Shown here piece after piece: positions 17,869 through 26,789 of a stretch of DNA of 64,000 nt. The position numbers were made by a program, and so were the translations under genes. Every line of letters starts with the position of its first letter. Positions within the stretch are counted from its first letter, which is position 1. A model generated the notes under the pieces. It did not search any database. It saw nothing but the letters and a program-made list of their open reading frames with translations, and had not been told where the DNA came from. Origin of the DNA: JAMZMI01 sp964353015 (GTDB lineage Bacteria; Bacteroidota; Bacteroidia; Cytophagales; Cyclobacteriaceae); NCBI GenBank assembly GCA_964353015.1, contig CAYGUA010000012.1, positions 62,001 to 126,000 of the forward strand, read 5' to 3'.

Positions 17869-18547
17869 GGCTCATCTGGTAATTTTCATTTAGAATCAAT
17901 CCATCTTTGATCATGATCACCCGGTCAGTCTGTGCGGCAACTTCGTTTTCGTGAGTCACGATCAGAATCGTTTTTCCTGTGCTATTTACCTCCTTGAAAA
18001 TCTCCATCACCTCAGAGGAGGTCGTAGTATCCAGAGCTCCAGTTGGCTCATCTGCAAGTATGATTTTCGGGTCAGTGATCAATGCCCTTGCAATCGCTAC
18101 TCTTTGTCTTTGACCACCAGACATCTCGTTGGGCAGGTGTTTGGACCATTCCTTCAATCCCACTTTTTCCAAATATCCTTCAGCGATGATGTTTCTTTTT
18201 TTGCGACTGATCTTTTGATAATAAAGAGGCAAGGCGACATTTTCTATCGCATTTTTAAAGTTGAGGAGGTTGAAAGATTGGAAAACGAATCCAATCAATT
18301 CATTTCTTAGTGTGGCTGATTTTCCTTCTGATAGATTTTTAATCAAATGCCCGCCAAGGTTATAGGTGCCTTCGTCATAGCTGTCTAGGATTCCAAGGAT
18401 ATTGAGTAAGGTTGATTTGCCGGATCCTGATGATCCCATGATCGAAACCAGCTCACCTTCTTCGACTTTGAGATTGATGCCTTTCAGCACGTGCATCGAC
18501 TGATTACCGAGATGATATGATTTGTGAATGTTATTAAGTTCAAGCAT
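17861..18547 (-). CDS. MacB/LolD-type ABC transporter ATPase
   Basis: A 228-residue ATP-binding subunit. Walker A is GSSGSGKST at 38-46, the Q-loop is in FVFQSFNLL, the ABC signature is MSGGQRQRVAIARAL and Walker B with catalytic Glu is IILADEPTGALD, followed by the H-loop in LIVTHENEVA. The PTGALD sequence and lack of fused membrane domains place it with the LolD/MacB/FtsE group. It is the first gene of the four-gene exporter operon. Upstream is a 342-bp gap with no clear consensus promoter. Confidence 0.94.
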   Translation of the reverse strand: MLELNNIHKSYHLGNQSMHVLKGINLKVEEGELVSIMGSSGSGKSTLLNILGILDSYDEGTYNLGGHLIKNLSEGKSATLRNELIGFVFQSFNLLNFKNAIENVALPLYYQKISRKKRNIIAEGYLEKVGLKEWSKHLPNEMSGGQRQRVAIARALITDPKIILADEPTGALDTTTSSEVMEIFKEVNSTGKTILIVTHENEVAAQTDRVIMIKDGLILNENYQMSHV

Positions 18548-18889
18548 TAGGGGTAGATTGGTTGAAAATATAACGCAATTATTTCAATAAGGATATTTTA
18601 GCGTTTTTTGGGTTGTAGGCTCTCGGTCGATTCATTTTTGACTAATTCATCCCATTTTGCCTCCAAACTGCTTTCTCGAGCTTACAAGTATGAAATGTTA
18701 TAGCCAAATGTAAATGCGTCATGACATCAAATGACAAACTTTTACAAGTTTGGCTTCCCATGAACCATATTTAGGAAAAGTAATCGGGCAATTATTACTT
18801 AGTCAAGTTACAAGCAAAGAATTCACTTCCAACCCAATTGCCTGTGAGTAAAAGGTGATTGATAAAATGATAACTGATATTTTTGTAGC
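18548..18889. other. Intergenic region between the ABC operon and the flavoprotein gene
   Basis: This 342-bp divergent gap contains the -7 box for the plus-strand flavoprotein gene at its right end. On the minus strand, 18598-18681 can be read as about 27 codons ending in TAA (RESSLEAKWDELVKNES then TESLQPKKR), closed upstream by a stop codon and lacking an ATG. It may be the tail of a lost gene or chance. A GTCATGAC palindrome lies near 18718. I see no tRNA or clear terminator. Confidence 0.4.
18878..18885 (+). promoter_or_regulatory. -7 box immediately upstream of the flavoprotein gene
   Basis: TATTTTTG matches TAnnTTTG exactly. Only 4 nt (TAGC) separate it from the ATG at 18890, so a start site 5-6 nt past the box would give a leaderless mRNA. 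There is no TTG at the 20-nt spacing; the nearest is 16 nt upstream. Confidence 0.45.
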
Positions 18890-20458
18890 ATGCCTGAATA
18901 TGACTTGAAAGTAAGCCCTGAAGTTGGCTTTGACGATGATGCCCTCAAAAGCTATCTTGTGAAAGCCAAGTTGCTACATGAAGGTCAATACCATCAGATC
19001 AAGCGGCGATCAATAGACGCCCGACAAGCAAATATCAAGGTCAATCTTTTGGTTGAGATTTCAAATCAACCACCACAAGTGGAGTTTGTGGAATATTTCA
19101 AGCGAGAACATAATGTGCGCAATGCAGATCCTGTTGTCATTGTTGGCGCTGGGCCTGCTGGTATGTTTGCAGCGATTAAAGCCATAGAAGGCGGCTTGAA
19201 ACCGATCATTTTAGAGCGGGGAAAAGATGTGCGAGCGAGGAGAAGGGATTTGGCAGCAATCAATAAAGATCATATTGTAAACCCTGAAAGCAATTATTGT
19301 TTTGGTGAAGGGGGAGCAGGAACCTATTCTGATGGCAAGCTTTACACCAGATCAAAGAAGCGAGGAAGCGTGCGTCGTGTATTTGAGATATTGGTTGCTC
19401 ATGGAGCGACGGATGAGATTCTTTATGAATCGCATCCACACATCGGCACAAACAAACTTCCCAAGATCGTAACAGCGCTAAGAGAAACCATTGAGCAAGC
19501 AGGTGGTGAAGTGCATTTTGATAGTAAAGTAGTGGATCTGATTATCGAAAATGGTGCAATTCACGGAGTGAAATTGGCAAATGGGGATATTTATAGAGGT
19601 GTAGCTGTATTGTTGGCCACAGGTCATTCGGCCAGAGATATTTTCAGAATTTGTGAAACTTCCGGAGTTAAAATTGAAGCCAAGCCTTTCGCACTTGGTG
19701 TACGCATTGAGCATCCACAGCAAATCATAGATTCGATACAATATCATTGTGATGTTCGCAGCGAATATTTACCCGCCTCCGCTTACGCACTTGTGGCTCA
19801 AACTACTTTTCAAAAAATAGAAAGAGGCGTATTCTCCTTTTGCATGTGTCCGGGTGGCTTCATCGTGCCAGCCGCCACAGCGCCAGGAGAAATAGTGGTG
19901 AATGGCATGAGTCCATCGAGAAGGGACAGCCGTTTTGCCAATTCGGGAATGGTCGTATCTATAGAGATGGAAGACATCAAGTCCTATAAAAAATTTGGAG
20001 AGCTTGCTGCAATGGAGTTTCAGGCCAGTGTGGAGCAACAAGCCTGGGCTTTTGGCGGAAAAACTCAAGTAGCTCCGGCTCAGCGAATGGTTGACTTTGT
20101 GAATGGAAAAATATCGAGTGATTTGCCAGATACATCTTATCAGCCAGGATTGCTTTCGGTAGATATGCATGAAGTATTACCTGATTTTATTTCAGAAAGA
20201 TTGAGGCAAGGGTTCAAAGTTTTTGGTAAAAAAATGAAAGGATATTTCACCAATGAAGCACAAATAGTGGGAGTAGAAAGCAGAACTTCCTCACCCGTAC
20301 GTATCCCTCGTGATAAGGAAACCTGTGAACATGTAGAGATCAAACGGCTTTTTCCGTGTGGTGAAGGCGCAGGTTATGCCGGTGGAATCGCTTCCGCTGC
20401 GATGGACGGAGAGAAATGCATGGAGCAGATCATTGGGATGTATAAAGCAAGAGGATAA
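18890..20458 (+). CDS. FAD-dependent dehydrogenase (COG2509-like)
   Basis: A 522-residue cytoplasmic flavoprotein. After an N-terminal domain of about 75 residues it has the dinucleotide-binding motif VVIVGAGPAGMFAAIKAIEGG near residues 81-101, an ERGKDVRARRRDL motif, and a conserved CFGEGGAGTYSDGKLYTR segment characteristic of this uncharacterised family. The second FAD segment is VLLATGHSARDIF, and the C-terminus has FPCGEGAGYAGGIASAAMDG. The reaction is not known for this family. The start agrees with the family N-terminus and lies 4 nt after a -7 box. The gene stands alone and is followed by a hairpin shared with the convergent VWA gene. Confidence 0.9.
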   Translation: MPEYDLKVSPEVGFDDDALKSYLVKAKLLHEGQYHQIKRRSIDARQANIKVNLLVEISNQPPQVEFVEYFKREHNVRNADPVVIVGAGPAGMFAAIKAIEGGLKPIILERGKDVRARRRDLAAINKDHIVNPESNYCFGEGGAGTYSDGKLYTRSKKRGSVRRVFEILVAHGATDEILYESHPHIGTNKLPKIVTALRETIEQAGGEVHFDSKVVDLIIENGAIHGVKLANGDIYRGVAVLLATGHSARDIFRICETSGVKIEAKPFALGVRIEHPQQIIDSIQYHCDVRSEYLPASAYALVAQTTFQKIERGVFSFCMCPGGFIVPAATAPGEIVVNGMSPSRRDSRFANSGMVVSIEMEDIKSYKKFGELAAMEFQASVEQQAWAFGGKTQVAPAQRMVDFVNGKISSDLPDTSYQPGLLSVDMHEVLPDFISERLRQGFKVFGKKMKGYFTNEAQIVGVESRTSSPVRIPRDKETCEHVEIKRLFPCGEGAGYAGGIASAAMDGEKCMEQIIGMYKARG

Positions 20459-20463
20459 AACAA

Positions 20464-20495
20464 GCCTCAGTATTACGTTTAAGGAACACTGAGGC
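20464..20495. terminator. Hairpin between convergent genes
   Basis: GCCTCAGT (20464-20471) pairs perfectly with ACTGAGGC (20488-20495), an 8-bp GC-containing stem with a 16-nt loop. It lies in the 47-bp gap between two convergent genes. The minus-strand side continues into TTGTTTTA, suitable for a terminator of the VWA gene; the plus-strand side has only GAGATTATTATC. Confidence 0.6.
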
Positions 20496-20505
20496 GAGAT
20501 TATTA

Positions 20506-21990
20506 TCACATGGCACGCGCAGTTATAACCAGTTCTTTCAACTCAGCCTTAAATCCATGCTTATCCTGAAGATTTGAGTTTTCGAGCCAATCCAAGACTA
20601 GATCATAGCTGGAAGTTCCTTTATATTTCGATTCACTCAAAAGCATGGCAAAACCAGCAATTCCTCCAACAAATTGCATTTGATCGGAAGACTGATCGAA
20701 AGAATTATTTTGATCAAAGATCTCCAATTCCATAGGTACACTGATTTCACTGTCTGGTAATTTGTATCGGAAATCAATAGTAAAAGAAGGCGCAACTCTT
20801 TGCAGTGGGTTTGAAGTAGTTGGAACGATTTCGTACAATGCTGTAATGTTTTGATCTGCTCCGATTTCTCCTGCATCTTCACTATCATCTTCAAAATCTT
20901 CCTCTGAGAGCAGTCGGTTTTCATATCCAATCAAGCGGTATGCACTTACCAAATCGGGGTTAAACTTCACCTGAACTTTTACATCTTTGGCTACTGTGTA
21001 AAATTTGCTTTGCTCATAGACAAACACCTTCATAAGCTGGCTCAAGTTGTCAATATATTCATAGGTTCCATTTCCATTGTTGGCAATACGTTCCAGCGAA
21101 GAGTCATTTAAATTTCCCCTTCCTACTCCCAGCACGGTCAGATAAACTCCTGTTTCTCGTTTTCTTTTTATCAGGGCTACCAGTGAATCGGCATTACTTA
21201 CACCAACATTAAAATCACCATCTGTACCCAAAATGATCCGGTTGTTTCCTCCTTCAATAAAATTTTGTTGAGCTATTTCGTATGCGGTAATAATGCCCTT
21301 AGCTCCAGCTGTACTTCCTCCAGATCCAAGGCGCTCGATTGCAGTTTTTATTACATTCTTTTGATCACCAGAAGTAGCGTTTAAAGTCACTGCGGCATTG
21401 CCAGCATAAGTCACAATTGCTATGCGATCTTCACTTGTCAATTCATCAATGTACCTTTTAAAACCGTTTTTCAGCAACTCCAATTTATCCTCGCTTCCCA
21501 TAGAACCAGAGACGTCTATCAGAAAAACAAAATTTGATGCCAACCTCGACTGACTCATTGGCTTACCCTGGATGCCAATTCGGATTAGTTTATTTTCTAC
21601 ATTCCAGGGGCATTCACTTACTTCACCATTTAATGAAATAGGATGCGAACTGCTTTTATATTCATATCCTAAATCGAAATAATTAATCAACTCCTCTGTT
21701 CGTATCGCTCCTTTAGGAGGGTTTTGATGATCGTCGAAAATGAACCTGCGGACATTGGAATACGAAGCGCCATCTGCATCAATCGAGAAGGTGGAAACGG
21801 GCTGGGTGACCACATCCACAAATGGGTTTTCTTCAAAATCAGCATATTTATCTCCAGCAACGAAACTTCTGTCTTCTAGTGAAAGGTATGCAAACCCAGA
21901 TGTGCTGGCGTCATCTTCATAACCACAAGAAAAGGATAGGAGAAGCCCAAGAAATAAAATGTGTGAGGCGATTTTAAGCTGGTAGTTCAT
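20506..21990 (-). CDS. VWA-domain lipoprotein (YfbK-like)
   Basis: A protein of about 494 residues. I place the start at ATG 21990, which gives a lipoprotein signal (HILFLGLLLSFSC) with the lipobox cysteine followed by G-Y-E-D-D; the longer reading from 22026 adds a non-signal extension. An N-terminal domain (VSTFSIDADGASYSNVRRFI) precedes a von Willebrand A domain with an intact MIDAS motif (FLIDVSGSMGSEDKLELL) near residues 155-175 and TDGDFNVG later. The C-terminal domain resembles that of E. coli YfbK. It is probably a periplasmic, outer-membrane-anchored protein binding a metal-dependent partner; the role is unknown. Confidence 0.88.
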   Translation of the reverse strand: MNYQLKIASHILFLGLLLSFSCGYEDDASTSGFAYLSLEDRSFVAGDKYADFEENPFVDVVTQPVSTFSIDADGASYSNVRRFIFDDHQNPPKGAIRTEELINYFDLGYEYKSSSHPISLNGEVSECPWNVENKLIRIGIQGKPMSQSRLASNFVFLIDVSGSMGSEDKLELLKNGFKRYIDELTSEDRIAIVTYAGNAAVTLNATSGDQKNVIKTAIERLGSGGSTAGAKGIITAYEIAQQNFIEGGNNRIILGTDGDFNVGVSNADSLVALIKRKRETGVYLTVLGVGRGNLNDSSLERIANNGNGTYEYIDNLSQLMKVFVYEQSKFYTVAKDVKVQVKFNPDLVSAYRLIGYENRLLSEEDFEDDSEDAGEIGADQNITALYEIVPTTSNPLQRVAPSFTIDFRYKLPDSEISVPMELEIFDQNNSFDQSSDQMQFVGGIAGFAMLLSESKYKGTSSYDLVLDWLENSNLQDKHGFKAELKELVITARAM

Positions 21991-22089
21991 AACTATAAGG
22001 TTTGTTTGATGATACTGACACAGCAAGATTCAAAGTGGTTGTGATTGAATGATTTGATAATCTTCGAAATAAAAAATTTCAAAAGCCAA

Positions 22090-22105
22090 TGACATAGGGC
22101 TGTCA
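22090..22105. promoter_or_regulatory. Possible operator, TGACA-N6-TGTCA
   Basis: An inverted repeat of 5-bp arms spaced by 6 nt lies 44 nt upstream of the SnoaL-like gene, in the gap shared with the divergent VWA gene. The geometry resembles CRP-family sites but the arms are short. Confidence 0.2.
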
Positions 22106-22149
22106 CTCATCAAGGTTTCTTTGGATTGATAAACTAAAATCAAACTAAA

Positions 22150-22530
22150 ATGACAACAGAACAAATTGCCAACAAACTGGTAGTATTACTTAGACAAGGG
22201 GACTATGAGACGATCTACAAGGAATTATTTTCTACTGAAGTGGTGAGTGCTGAGCCTGCAGGTACGCCATGGGGTACGGTCACGGGATTTGAAGGAATCG
22301 CCAAAAAAGGAGAGGAATTTCGTGAAGCACTTGAAGCGTTTCATTCGGTTGAGATATCAGAACCTTTATTTGCCGATGAATTCATAGCTGTGAGCATGAA
22401 GTCAGTTGTGACGTGGAAAGGCTCAACTGAAACCACCAATATGGATGAAATCTGTATCTATACTGTCGAGAATGGCAAGATTGTGAGAGAAGAGTTTTTC
22501 TATAAGCCTATGCCTAATGCTATTGGTTGA
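22150..22530 (+). CDS. SnoaL-like (NTF2-fold) protein
   Basis: A 126-residue cytoplasmic protein of the NTF2-like alpha+beta fold, with an N-terminal helix (QIANKLVVLLRQGDYETIYKE, where the first 20 residues suffice) and the curved sheet strands (HSVEISEPLFADEFIAVS, TVENGKIVREEFFYKP). Such domains bind small hydrophobic molecules or act as polyketide cyclases or isomerases. No catalytic assignment is possible from sequence. It is a single gene, convergent with the acyltransferase gene 6 nt away. Confidence 0.75.
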   Translation: MTTEQIANKLVVLLRQGDYETIYKELFSTEVVSAEPAGTPWGTVTGFEGIAKKGEEFREALEAFHSVEISEPLFADEFIAVSMKSVVTWKGSTETTNMDEICIYTVENGKIVREEFFYKPMPNAIG

Positions 22531-22536
22531 GGGGAA

Positions 22537-23157
22537 TCATTTCCTGATTCCGTCCTGCAACGCATTCTTATGGAAATCATTGATCATTTGCTCCAATTGC
22601 GTTGGCTGAATTTCATTGGCATTGCCGCAATCGAGCAGATGAAAGGTAACTGATGGCTTGAAACTCTCTAAAAAATCAACTACAGCTGCGCAATAGATTA
22701 TCTGACAAGGACCATGAACAGATTTGATTAATTTATAAACGCCATTCTCAATTTTGATATCATCGGTATGCATGGATTGAAGTCTGCCTTGTGGGAAGAT
22801 CATTACCATGTTTTTTGGGTCATTTAATTGTTCTGCAGCATAGTTTATTGACTCGATGATGTCTCGGGATTTTTTGCGAATGGAAAAAGCGCCTTTGTAT
22901 CTGAAATACCAATGTTTGCGTAGCTGATCTTCTTGTACCATCACATGATAGCTCTTGTGTAGCACCATGTAAGCCAGATAACTGCCGAAAAATCCATCCC
23001 ACCAGGAGAAGTGATTTTGGAGCAGAAGGACAGAATGATCCCGTCTGATTTCAATTTTCTGGACATTGATTTTGTTAAATTTTCTTGGGAAAACGATCTT
23101 CGATTCGAACCAATAAAAGGCTCTTTTGATCCATTCGTTTTCTGTTGCCCGGATCAT
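22537..23157 (-). CDS. PlsC-type lysophospholipid acyltransferase
   Basis: About 206 residues. The acyltransferase motif I is NHFSWWDG with the HX4D catalytic pair, followed by a motif III-like FPQGRLQS. These enzymes transfer a fatty acyl group to glycerophospholipid or related lipids at the inner membrane. The start is placed at ATG 23157, which overlaps the TGA of the hydrolase gene as ATGA, rather than at 23178. The order amn - alpha/beta hydrolase - acyltransferase is a tight run, so it is probably cotranscribed. It is short against typical PlsC (about 240 residues), and the acceptor is unknown. Confidence 0.8.
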   Translation of the reverse strand: MIRATENEWIKRAFYWFESKIVFPRKFNKINVQKIEIRRDHSVLLLQNHFSWWDGFFGSYLAYMVLHKSYHVMVQEDQLRKHWYFRYKGAFSIRKKSRDIIESINYAAEQLNDPKNMVMIFPQGRLQSMHTDDIKIENGVYKLIKSVHGPCQIIYCAAVVDFLESFKPSVTFHLLDCGNANEIQPTQLEQMINDFHKNALQDGIRK

Positions 23158-23936
23158 GCTATTATCATTTGTTGGCACAGCAATTCATCCAGTTTCTGGG
23201 TGATCAACCAATGACTTTCGTTGATCATCAAGGTTTTGTTGCGATTTAGCCTTTGAAGCAATGACTTGTTTCTTCCGTGGAAAGGAAATAGCACATCATT
23301 TTCGCCATAGATCACCTCCGTTTCAATCTGATATTCGTTGATCGTGTCGGTCAAAAGAACTAAATCAATATTTATTTCGCCAGTCATCTGAAGCGTCCGG
23401 CACAGATTGAGTCGTTTCGTTTTGGTGTCCAATTCTTTTTGTATAATCAGGAAATGTACTTGGTCGATTATTCCAATTTGTGTCACCAGTCGCATGATAT
23501 ATTCAGGCAAGTTGGTTTTCACCACAGCCTTGAAAAAGGCATTGCCAAGTCCTTTTGAGACAAAACTCAACCCCCAATGATTTTCCAGACCAAAGGGAGC
23601 AAAGAGATAAATTTTTTCAACTTGCCCTTTGAAATGGCCGATGAGGTTTAAGGCGATTTTGGCACCAATGGAATATCCAGCGATGGAAAACTGGTGAACA
23701 TTCAGATGATCTAAAATATGTTCGATTTCAGAAATCACTTCACTCATCCAGCCCTTATGATCGCTGGCTCCCTGATTGTGATATGGCAGATGAAATCCAA
23801 TCACTTGATGTGAATGACAAATGCTTTTTTCAAGAATTTGAAACTGATTTCCATCCATGCCATACCCATGAAACGCCAGTAGGATTTTACTGCCTGTGCC
23901 GTAAGTACTATAGGTTATGTTTTTCGATGAGTTCAT
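23154..23936 (-). CDS. Alpha/beta hydrolase
   Basis: A 260-residue hydrolase. The oxyanion region is LLAFHGYGMDGNQF, the nucleophile elbow GYSIG carries Ser89, the acid is likely the Asp of YGENDVLFPFHGR and the histidine is in NESHWLI near residue 247. There is no signal peptide, so it is cytoplasmic. The gene sits 17 nt after amn and overlaps the acyltransferase start by 4 nt. Esterase or lipase activity on lipid substrates fits the neighbouring acyltransferase but is inference. Confidence 0.87.
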   Translation of the reverse strand: MNSSKNITYSTYGTGSKILLAFHGYGMDGNQFQILEKSICHSHQVIGFHLPYHNQGASDHKGWMSEVISEIEHILDHLNVHQFSIAGYSIGAKIALNLIGHFKGQVEKIYLFAPFGLENHWGLSFVSKGLGNAFFKAVVKTNLPEYIMRLVTQIGIIDQVHFLIIQKELDTKTKRLNLCRTLQMTGEINIDLVLLTDTINEYQIETEVIYGENDVLFPFHGRNKSLLQRLNRNKTLMINESHWLITQKLDELLCQQMIIA

Positions 23937-23953
23937 TCAATCAAAGCAAGGCT

Positions 23954-24724
23954 TCAAAATTTCAAATGCTTGACAGTTGTGGAAACATTAATCAATTTTT
24001 TAAGCGAATCAATTCCTATCTGCAGATGGTTGGTGACGAAATCACTTGTTACTTTTTTATCACTCTCATCAGTTTTGACACCTTCGGGAATCATTGGCCT
24101 ATCAGAGACGAGCAGTAGTGCCCCTGAAGGTATTTCATTCACAAATCCAACAGTGAAAATTGTTGCTGTTTCCATATCTATGGCCATGACACGCAGTTTT
24201 TTCAGATATTTTTTAAACTTGAGATCGTGCTCCCAAACGCGTCTGTTTGTGGTGTAAACGGTACCCGTCCAATAATCTTTATTGAAATCTCGGATAGCTG
24301 CAGAAATTACCTTTTGAAGGGCGAAAGCTGGTAAGGCGGGTACTTCGCTTGGCATGTAGTCATTGCTGGTTCCCTCTCCGCGGATGGCTGCAATTGGTAG
24401 GATCAGATCGCCAACTTCATTTTTCTGCTTCAGTCCGCCACATTTGCCAAGAAACAAAACGGCTTTCGGATCTATCGCGCTCAGCAGATCCATAATTGTA
24501 GCCGCGTTGGGACTTCCCATTCCAAAGTTAATAATAGTGATTTGCCCGGCTGTTGCTGATTGCATGCTGTTATTGATCCCATTGACCTCCACGCCATGTA
24601 GCTCGGCGAACATGTCCACATAGTTTCTGAAGTTGGTCAGTAATATGTATTTGCCAAAATAATCTAGCGGTTTGCCTGTATATCTCGGCAACCAATTGGC
24701 AACAATCTCCTCTTTCGTCTTCAT
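23954..24724 (-). CDS. amn: AMP nucleosidase
   Basis: A 256-residue member of the nucleoside phosphorylase family that hydrolyses AMP to adenine and ribose 5-phosphate. Features are LTNFRNYVDMFAELHGVEV, the phosphate/ribose motif NFGMGSPNAATIMDLL, GKCGGLK, and the purine-site AIDMETATIFTVGF with the catalytic region SDRPMIPEGVKT. It matches the short Bacteroidota form, which lacks the extra N-terminal domain of the E. coli enzyme. It heads a three-gene minus-strand run. Confidence 0.92.
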   Translation of the reverse strand: MKTKEEIVANWLPRYTGKPLDYFGKYILLTNFRNYVDMFAELHGVEVNGINNSMQSATAGQITIINFGMGSPNAATIMDLLSAIDPKAVLFLGKCGGLKQKNEVGDLILPIAAIRGEGTSNDYMPSEVPALPAFALQKVISAAIRDFNKDYWTGTVYTTNRRVWEHDLKFKKYLKKLRVMAIDMETATIFTVGFVNEIPSGALLLVSDRPMIPEGVKTDESDKKVTSDFVTNHLQIGIDSLKKLINVSTTVKHLKF

Positions 24725-24926
24725 ATCAATAAATATTAAAATTTCAAATGGATTGAAAAATAGCTACTTAATCGATGTATTTCGTCGTGTAAGGGGAATA
24801 TATTTTAAATGGTTACAATGAATGATGGTTTTTTCCTTTTTTCCGAATCGGGATTTTGATGATGATTTGATTGAAAAAATAAGATTTGTCTTTCATGAAC
24901 ATATTTTATTTGCTAAATTCTTTTTG

Positions 24927-25226
24927 ATGGATGAAATCACACTGGTAAATCTCCTGAATAAAATCTGCGAATACACTGATTCACTGGATTGGAAACTCAA
25001 TTGCAATTATCTTGAAAGCATGGACGCTTCGGTCATGGAGGTGGTTCTTTTCGACAGGGCAAACAAGAAAAAACATGGCGAACTCACTTTTCAGATGGAG
25101 ACATCTTCTGTGATCGCAGGGAAATACAAGAGCCTGATGCCTTTCACTAAAAAAGCAGATGTGGTGGATGCCCTACTTGATATCCTGCATTACGAAACCA
25201 CCACGCGTGTGCTTTCATACAATTAA
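24927..25226 (+). CDS. Hypothetical cytoplasmic protein
   Basis: An unrecognised protein of 99 residues from ATG 24927 (DEITLVNLLNKICEYTD), or 134 from ATG 24822. I prefer the shorter one because the extra N-terminal stretch is Phe-rich and looks like translated leader. There are no signal peptide or membrane segments; predicted secondary structure is mixed (VMEVVLFDRANKKKHGEL, KADVVDALLDILHYETTT). It is convergent with the patatin gene, 5 nt away, and divergent from amn. No function is proposed. Confidence 0.6.
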   Translation: MDEITLVNLLNKICEYTDSLDWKLNCNYLESMDASVMEVVLFDRANKKKHGELTFQMETSSVIAGKYKSLMPFTKKADVVDALLDILHYETTTRVLSYN

Positions 25227-25231
25227 AAATT

Positions 25232-26107
25232 CTACTGTTTCAAGGCTTTCAAGGTGGCAACTTTACCTGCTTCTATAAGTTCTTTGGCCTTATAAAATTC
25301 AAATGTGCTGGCAGCATTTCTAGAAATATTGATCTGCAAATCAGGCTTATGTTTTTCCAATAAAAGTGAGGTGAGCTTATCCTGCATTAAGTCAATAGAT
25401 TCATTGAGGATATCAAAAAAACCTAGTTTATTTTTAGTTTCTGGACCTCCTCCTGGGAGTAAACTGCTCCATTTATTTACAAATTGTTGGATTTTCTGAT
25501 TGTAAGATTCAGCCTCCTTCTGCTCCTTTTTTTCGTCTTTTACTTCCTTGATATATGGCATGATGGCATTTACATTAGACACGACAAGGATATCATTTTC
25601 TGAGCGACTCACATGTTCTATCGGCACAGGATTGGTAACGCCACCATCAATGTAGTTTTTGCCATTTATCTTCACAGGCTTGATGACGGTTGGTATGGCT
25701 ACTGAAGCTTTCATAGCTTGATAGATGCTGCCTGTTTTAAAGATAGATTCACTTTTGTCCTGAATGTCTGTTGCAAGCGCACAATAAGGAATGCGCAAGT
25801 CTTCGATTTTCTGATCTGGCATCAGTTTTTCCAATGTTTTGAAGATTTTTTCTCCCTTGACAAAACCTTGCACTGAAAAGGTGAAATCAATCAGGTTAAA
25901 AACGTCAAGTCGATCGAGCTCTACCGCCCATTCACGATATTCCTCCAACTTGCCAGCGGCGTAAAAGGCGCCAATTACAGATCCCATGGAACTGCCGGCA
26001 ATTGAGGTTATTTCATAATCATTTTCAAGCAGAGCTTCTATCACTCCAATATGAGCCAGACCTCTCGCTCCTCCACTTGATAGCACCAATGCTACTTTTT
26101 TAGCCAT
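25232..26107 (-). CDS. Patatin-like phospholipase
   Basis: A 291-residue serine acyl hydrolase. The oxyanion-hole motif is SSGGARGLAHIG at residues 10-21, the nucleophile motif GSSMG carries Ser40, and the dyad aspartate is in YIDGGVTNPVP near residue 174. This corresponds to the RssA/YchK-like bacterial patatins without a signal peptide. A C-terminal helical extension (QKIQQFVNKWSSLLPGGG) is specific to this clade. It lies 2 nt after the TlpA-like gene and is probably cotranscribed with it. Confidence 0.93.
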   Translation of the reverse strand: MAKKVALVLSSGGARGLAHIGVIEALLENDYEITSIAGSSMGSVIGAFYAAGKLEEYREWAVELDRLDVFNLIDFTFSVQGFVKGEKIFKTLEKLMPDQKIEDLRIPYCALATDIQDKSESIFKTGSIYQAMKASVAIPTVIKPVKINGKNYIDGGVTNPVPIEHVSRSENDILVVSNVNAIMPYIKEVKDEKKEQKEAESYNQKIQQFVNKWSSLLPGGGPETKNKLGFFDILNESIDLMQDKLTSLLLEKHKPDLQINISRNAASTFEFYKAKELIEAGKVATLKALKQ

Positions 26108-26109
26108 AT

Positions 26110-26745
26110 TTAATTCAACATTTTTTGAATTCTTGAAGAGATTTTGTCGCCAACACCCTCGGAATATCCACTGAAGCGGTGTTCGATAATACCTTGTTCA
26201 TTGACGAAGATATGTGTAGGAAAGATGGTAATTCCTTTGTTTAACGTGGCGGTCATCTGATTAGGAATGATGTTGTAATGAAAGGGTTTATTTTCAATGA
26301 AAGCGTTCACTTTTGGTTCTATTTCATTGGCGAAAGCAAGAAAAACCACATTCTGATTTTCAAAAGTCTTCACTATTTCGTTGAGTTCGGGAATCTCCAT
26401 TATGCATGGCTTGCAGCCGGTAAACCAATAATTGATTACCACAACTTTCCCTTTCAGATCAGCAGGCGTGATCATGTTGCCGTTTAGATCCGTCACGGTT
26501 TCAAATGGAAAAGGGTCACCAGCTTCGAGACTTGCAGGTTTTTTTATTGTGACAGTCCTATCCGTATCAGAAACATCAGCGACAAAATCTCCCGACTGAA
26601 GCAATTTCAAACCTTTATTGTAGCTGACTTCTTTTCCATCTTTCAGATAAGTGTAAGAGGGATTGAGTTTGATTTGTGCGATGACAATTGTGGTTGTCAA
26701 AAGAAGCATCAACCCCATCGCAATTGATTTCATTAGTTTTCTCAT
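26110..26745 (-). CDS. TlpA-family thioredoxin-like protein
   Basis: About 211 residues, exported by a signal peptide (MKSIAMGLMLLLTTTIVIAQ). The thioredoxin fold starts near residue 85 with VVINYWFTGCKPCIMEIPEL, where the CKPC active site is characteristic of TlpA/ResA reductases acting in the periplasm. A cis-proline region, FPTHIF, is present. The start is taken at ATG 26745; the reading from 26808 adds a non-signal extension. It may reduce disulfides in envelope proteins or apocytochromes. Confidence 0.88.
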   Translation of the reverse strand: MRKLMKSIAMGLMLLLTTTIVIAQIKLNPSYTYLKDGKEVSYNKGLKLLQSGDFVADVSDTDRTVTIKKPASLEAGDPFPFETVTDLNGNMITPADLKGKVVVINYWFTGCKPCIMEIPELNEIVKTFENQNVVFLAFANEIEPKVNAFIENKPFHYNIIPNQMTATLNKGITIFPTHIFVNEQGIIEHRFSGYSEGVGDKISSRIQKMLN

Positions 26746-26789
26746 TTTAATGATTGATTTAAAGGTAATCACATTGCAAGGAATTTTGT

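Noticed and set aside
18910..19300. Antisense ORF opposite the flavoprotein start
   Set aside because: The plus-strand frame has FAD-binding motifs; the antisense frame has no recognisable domain.
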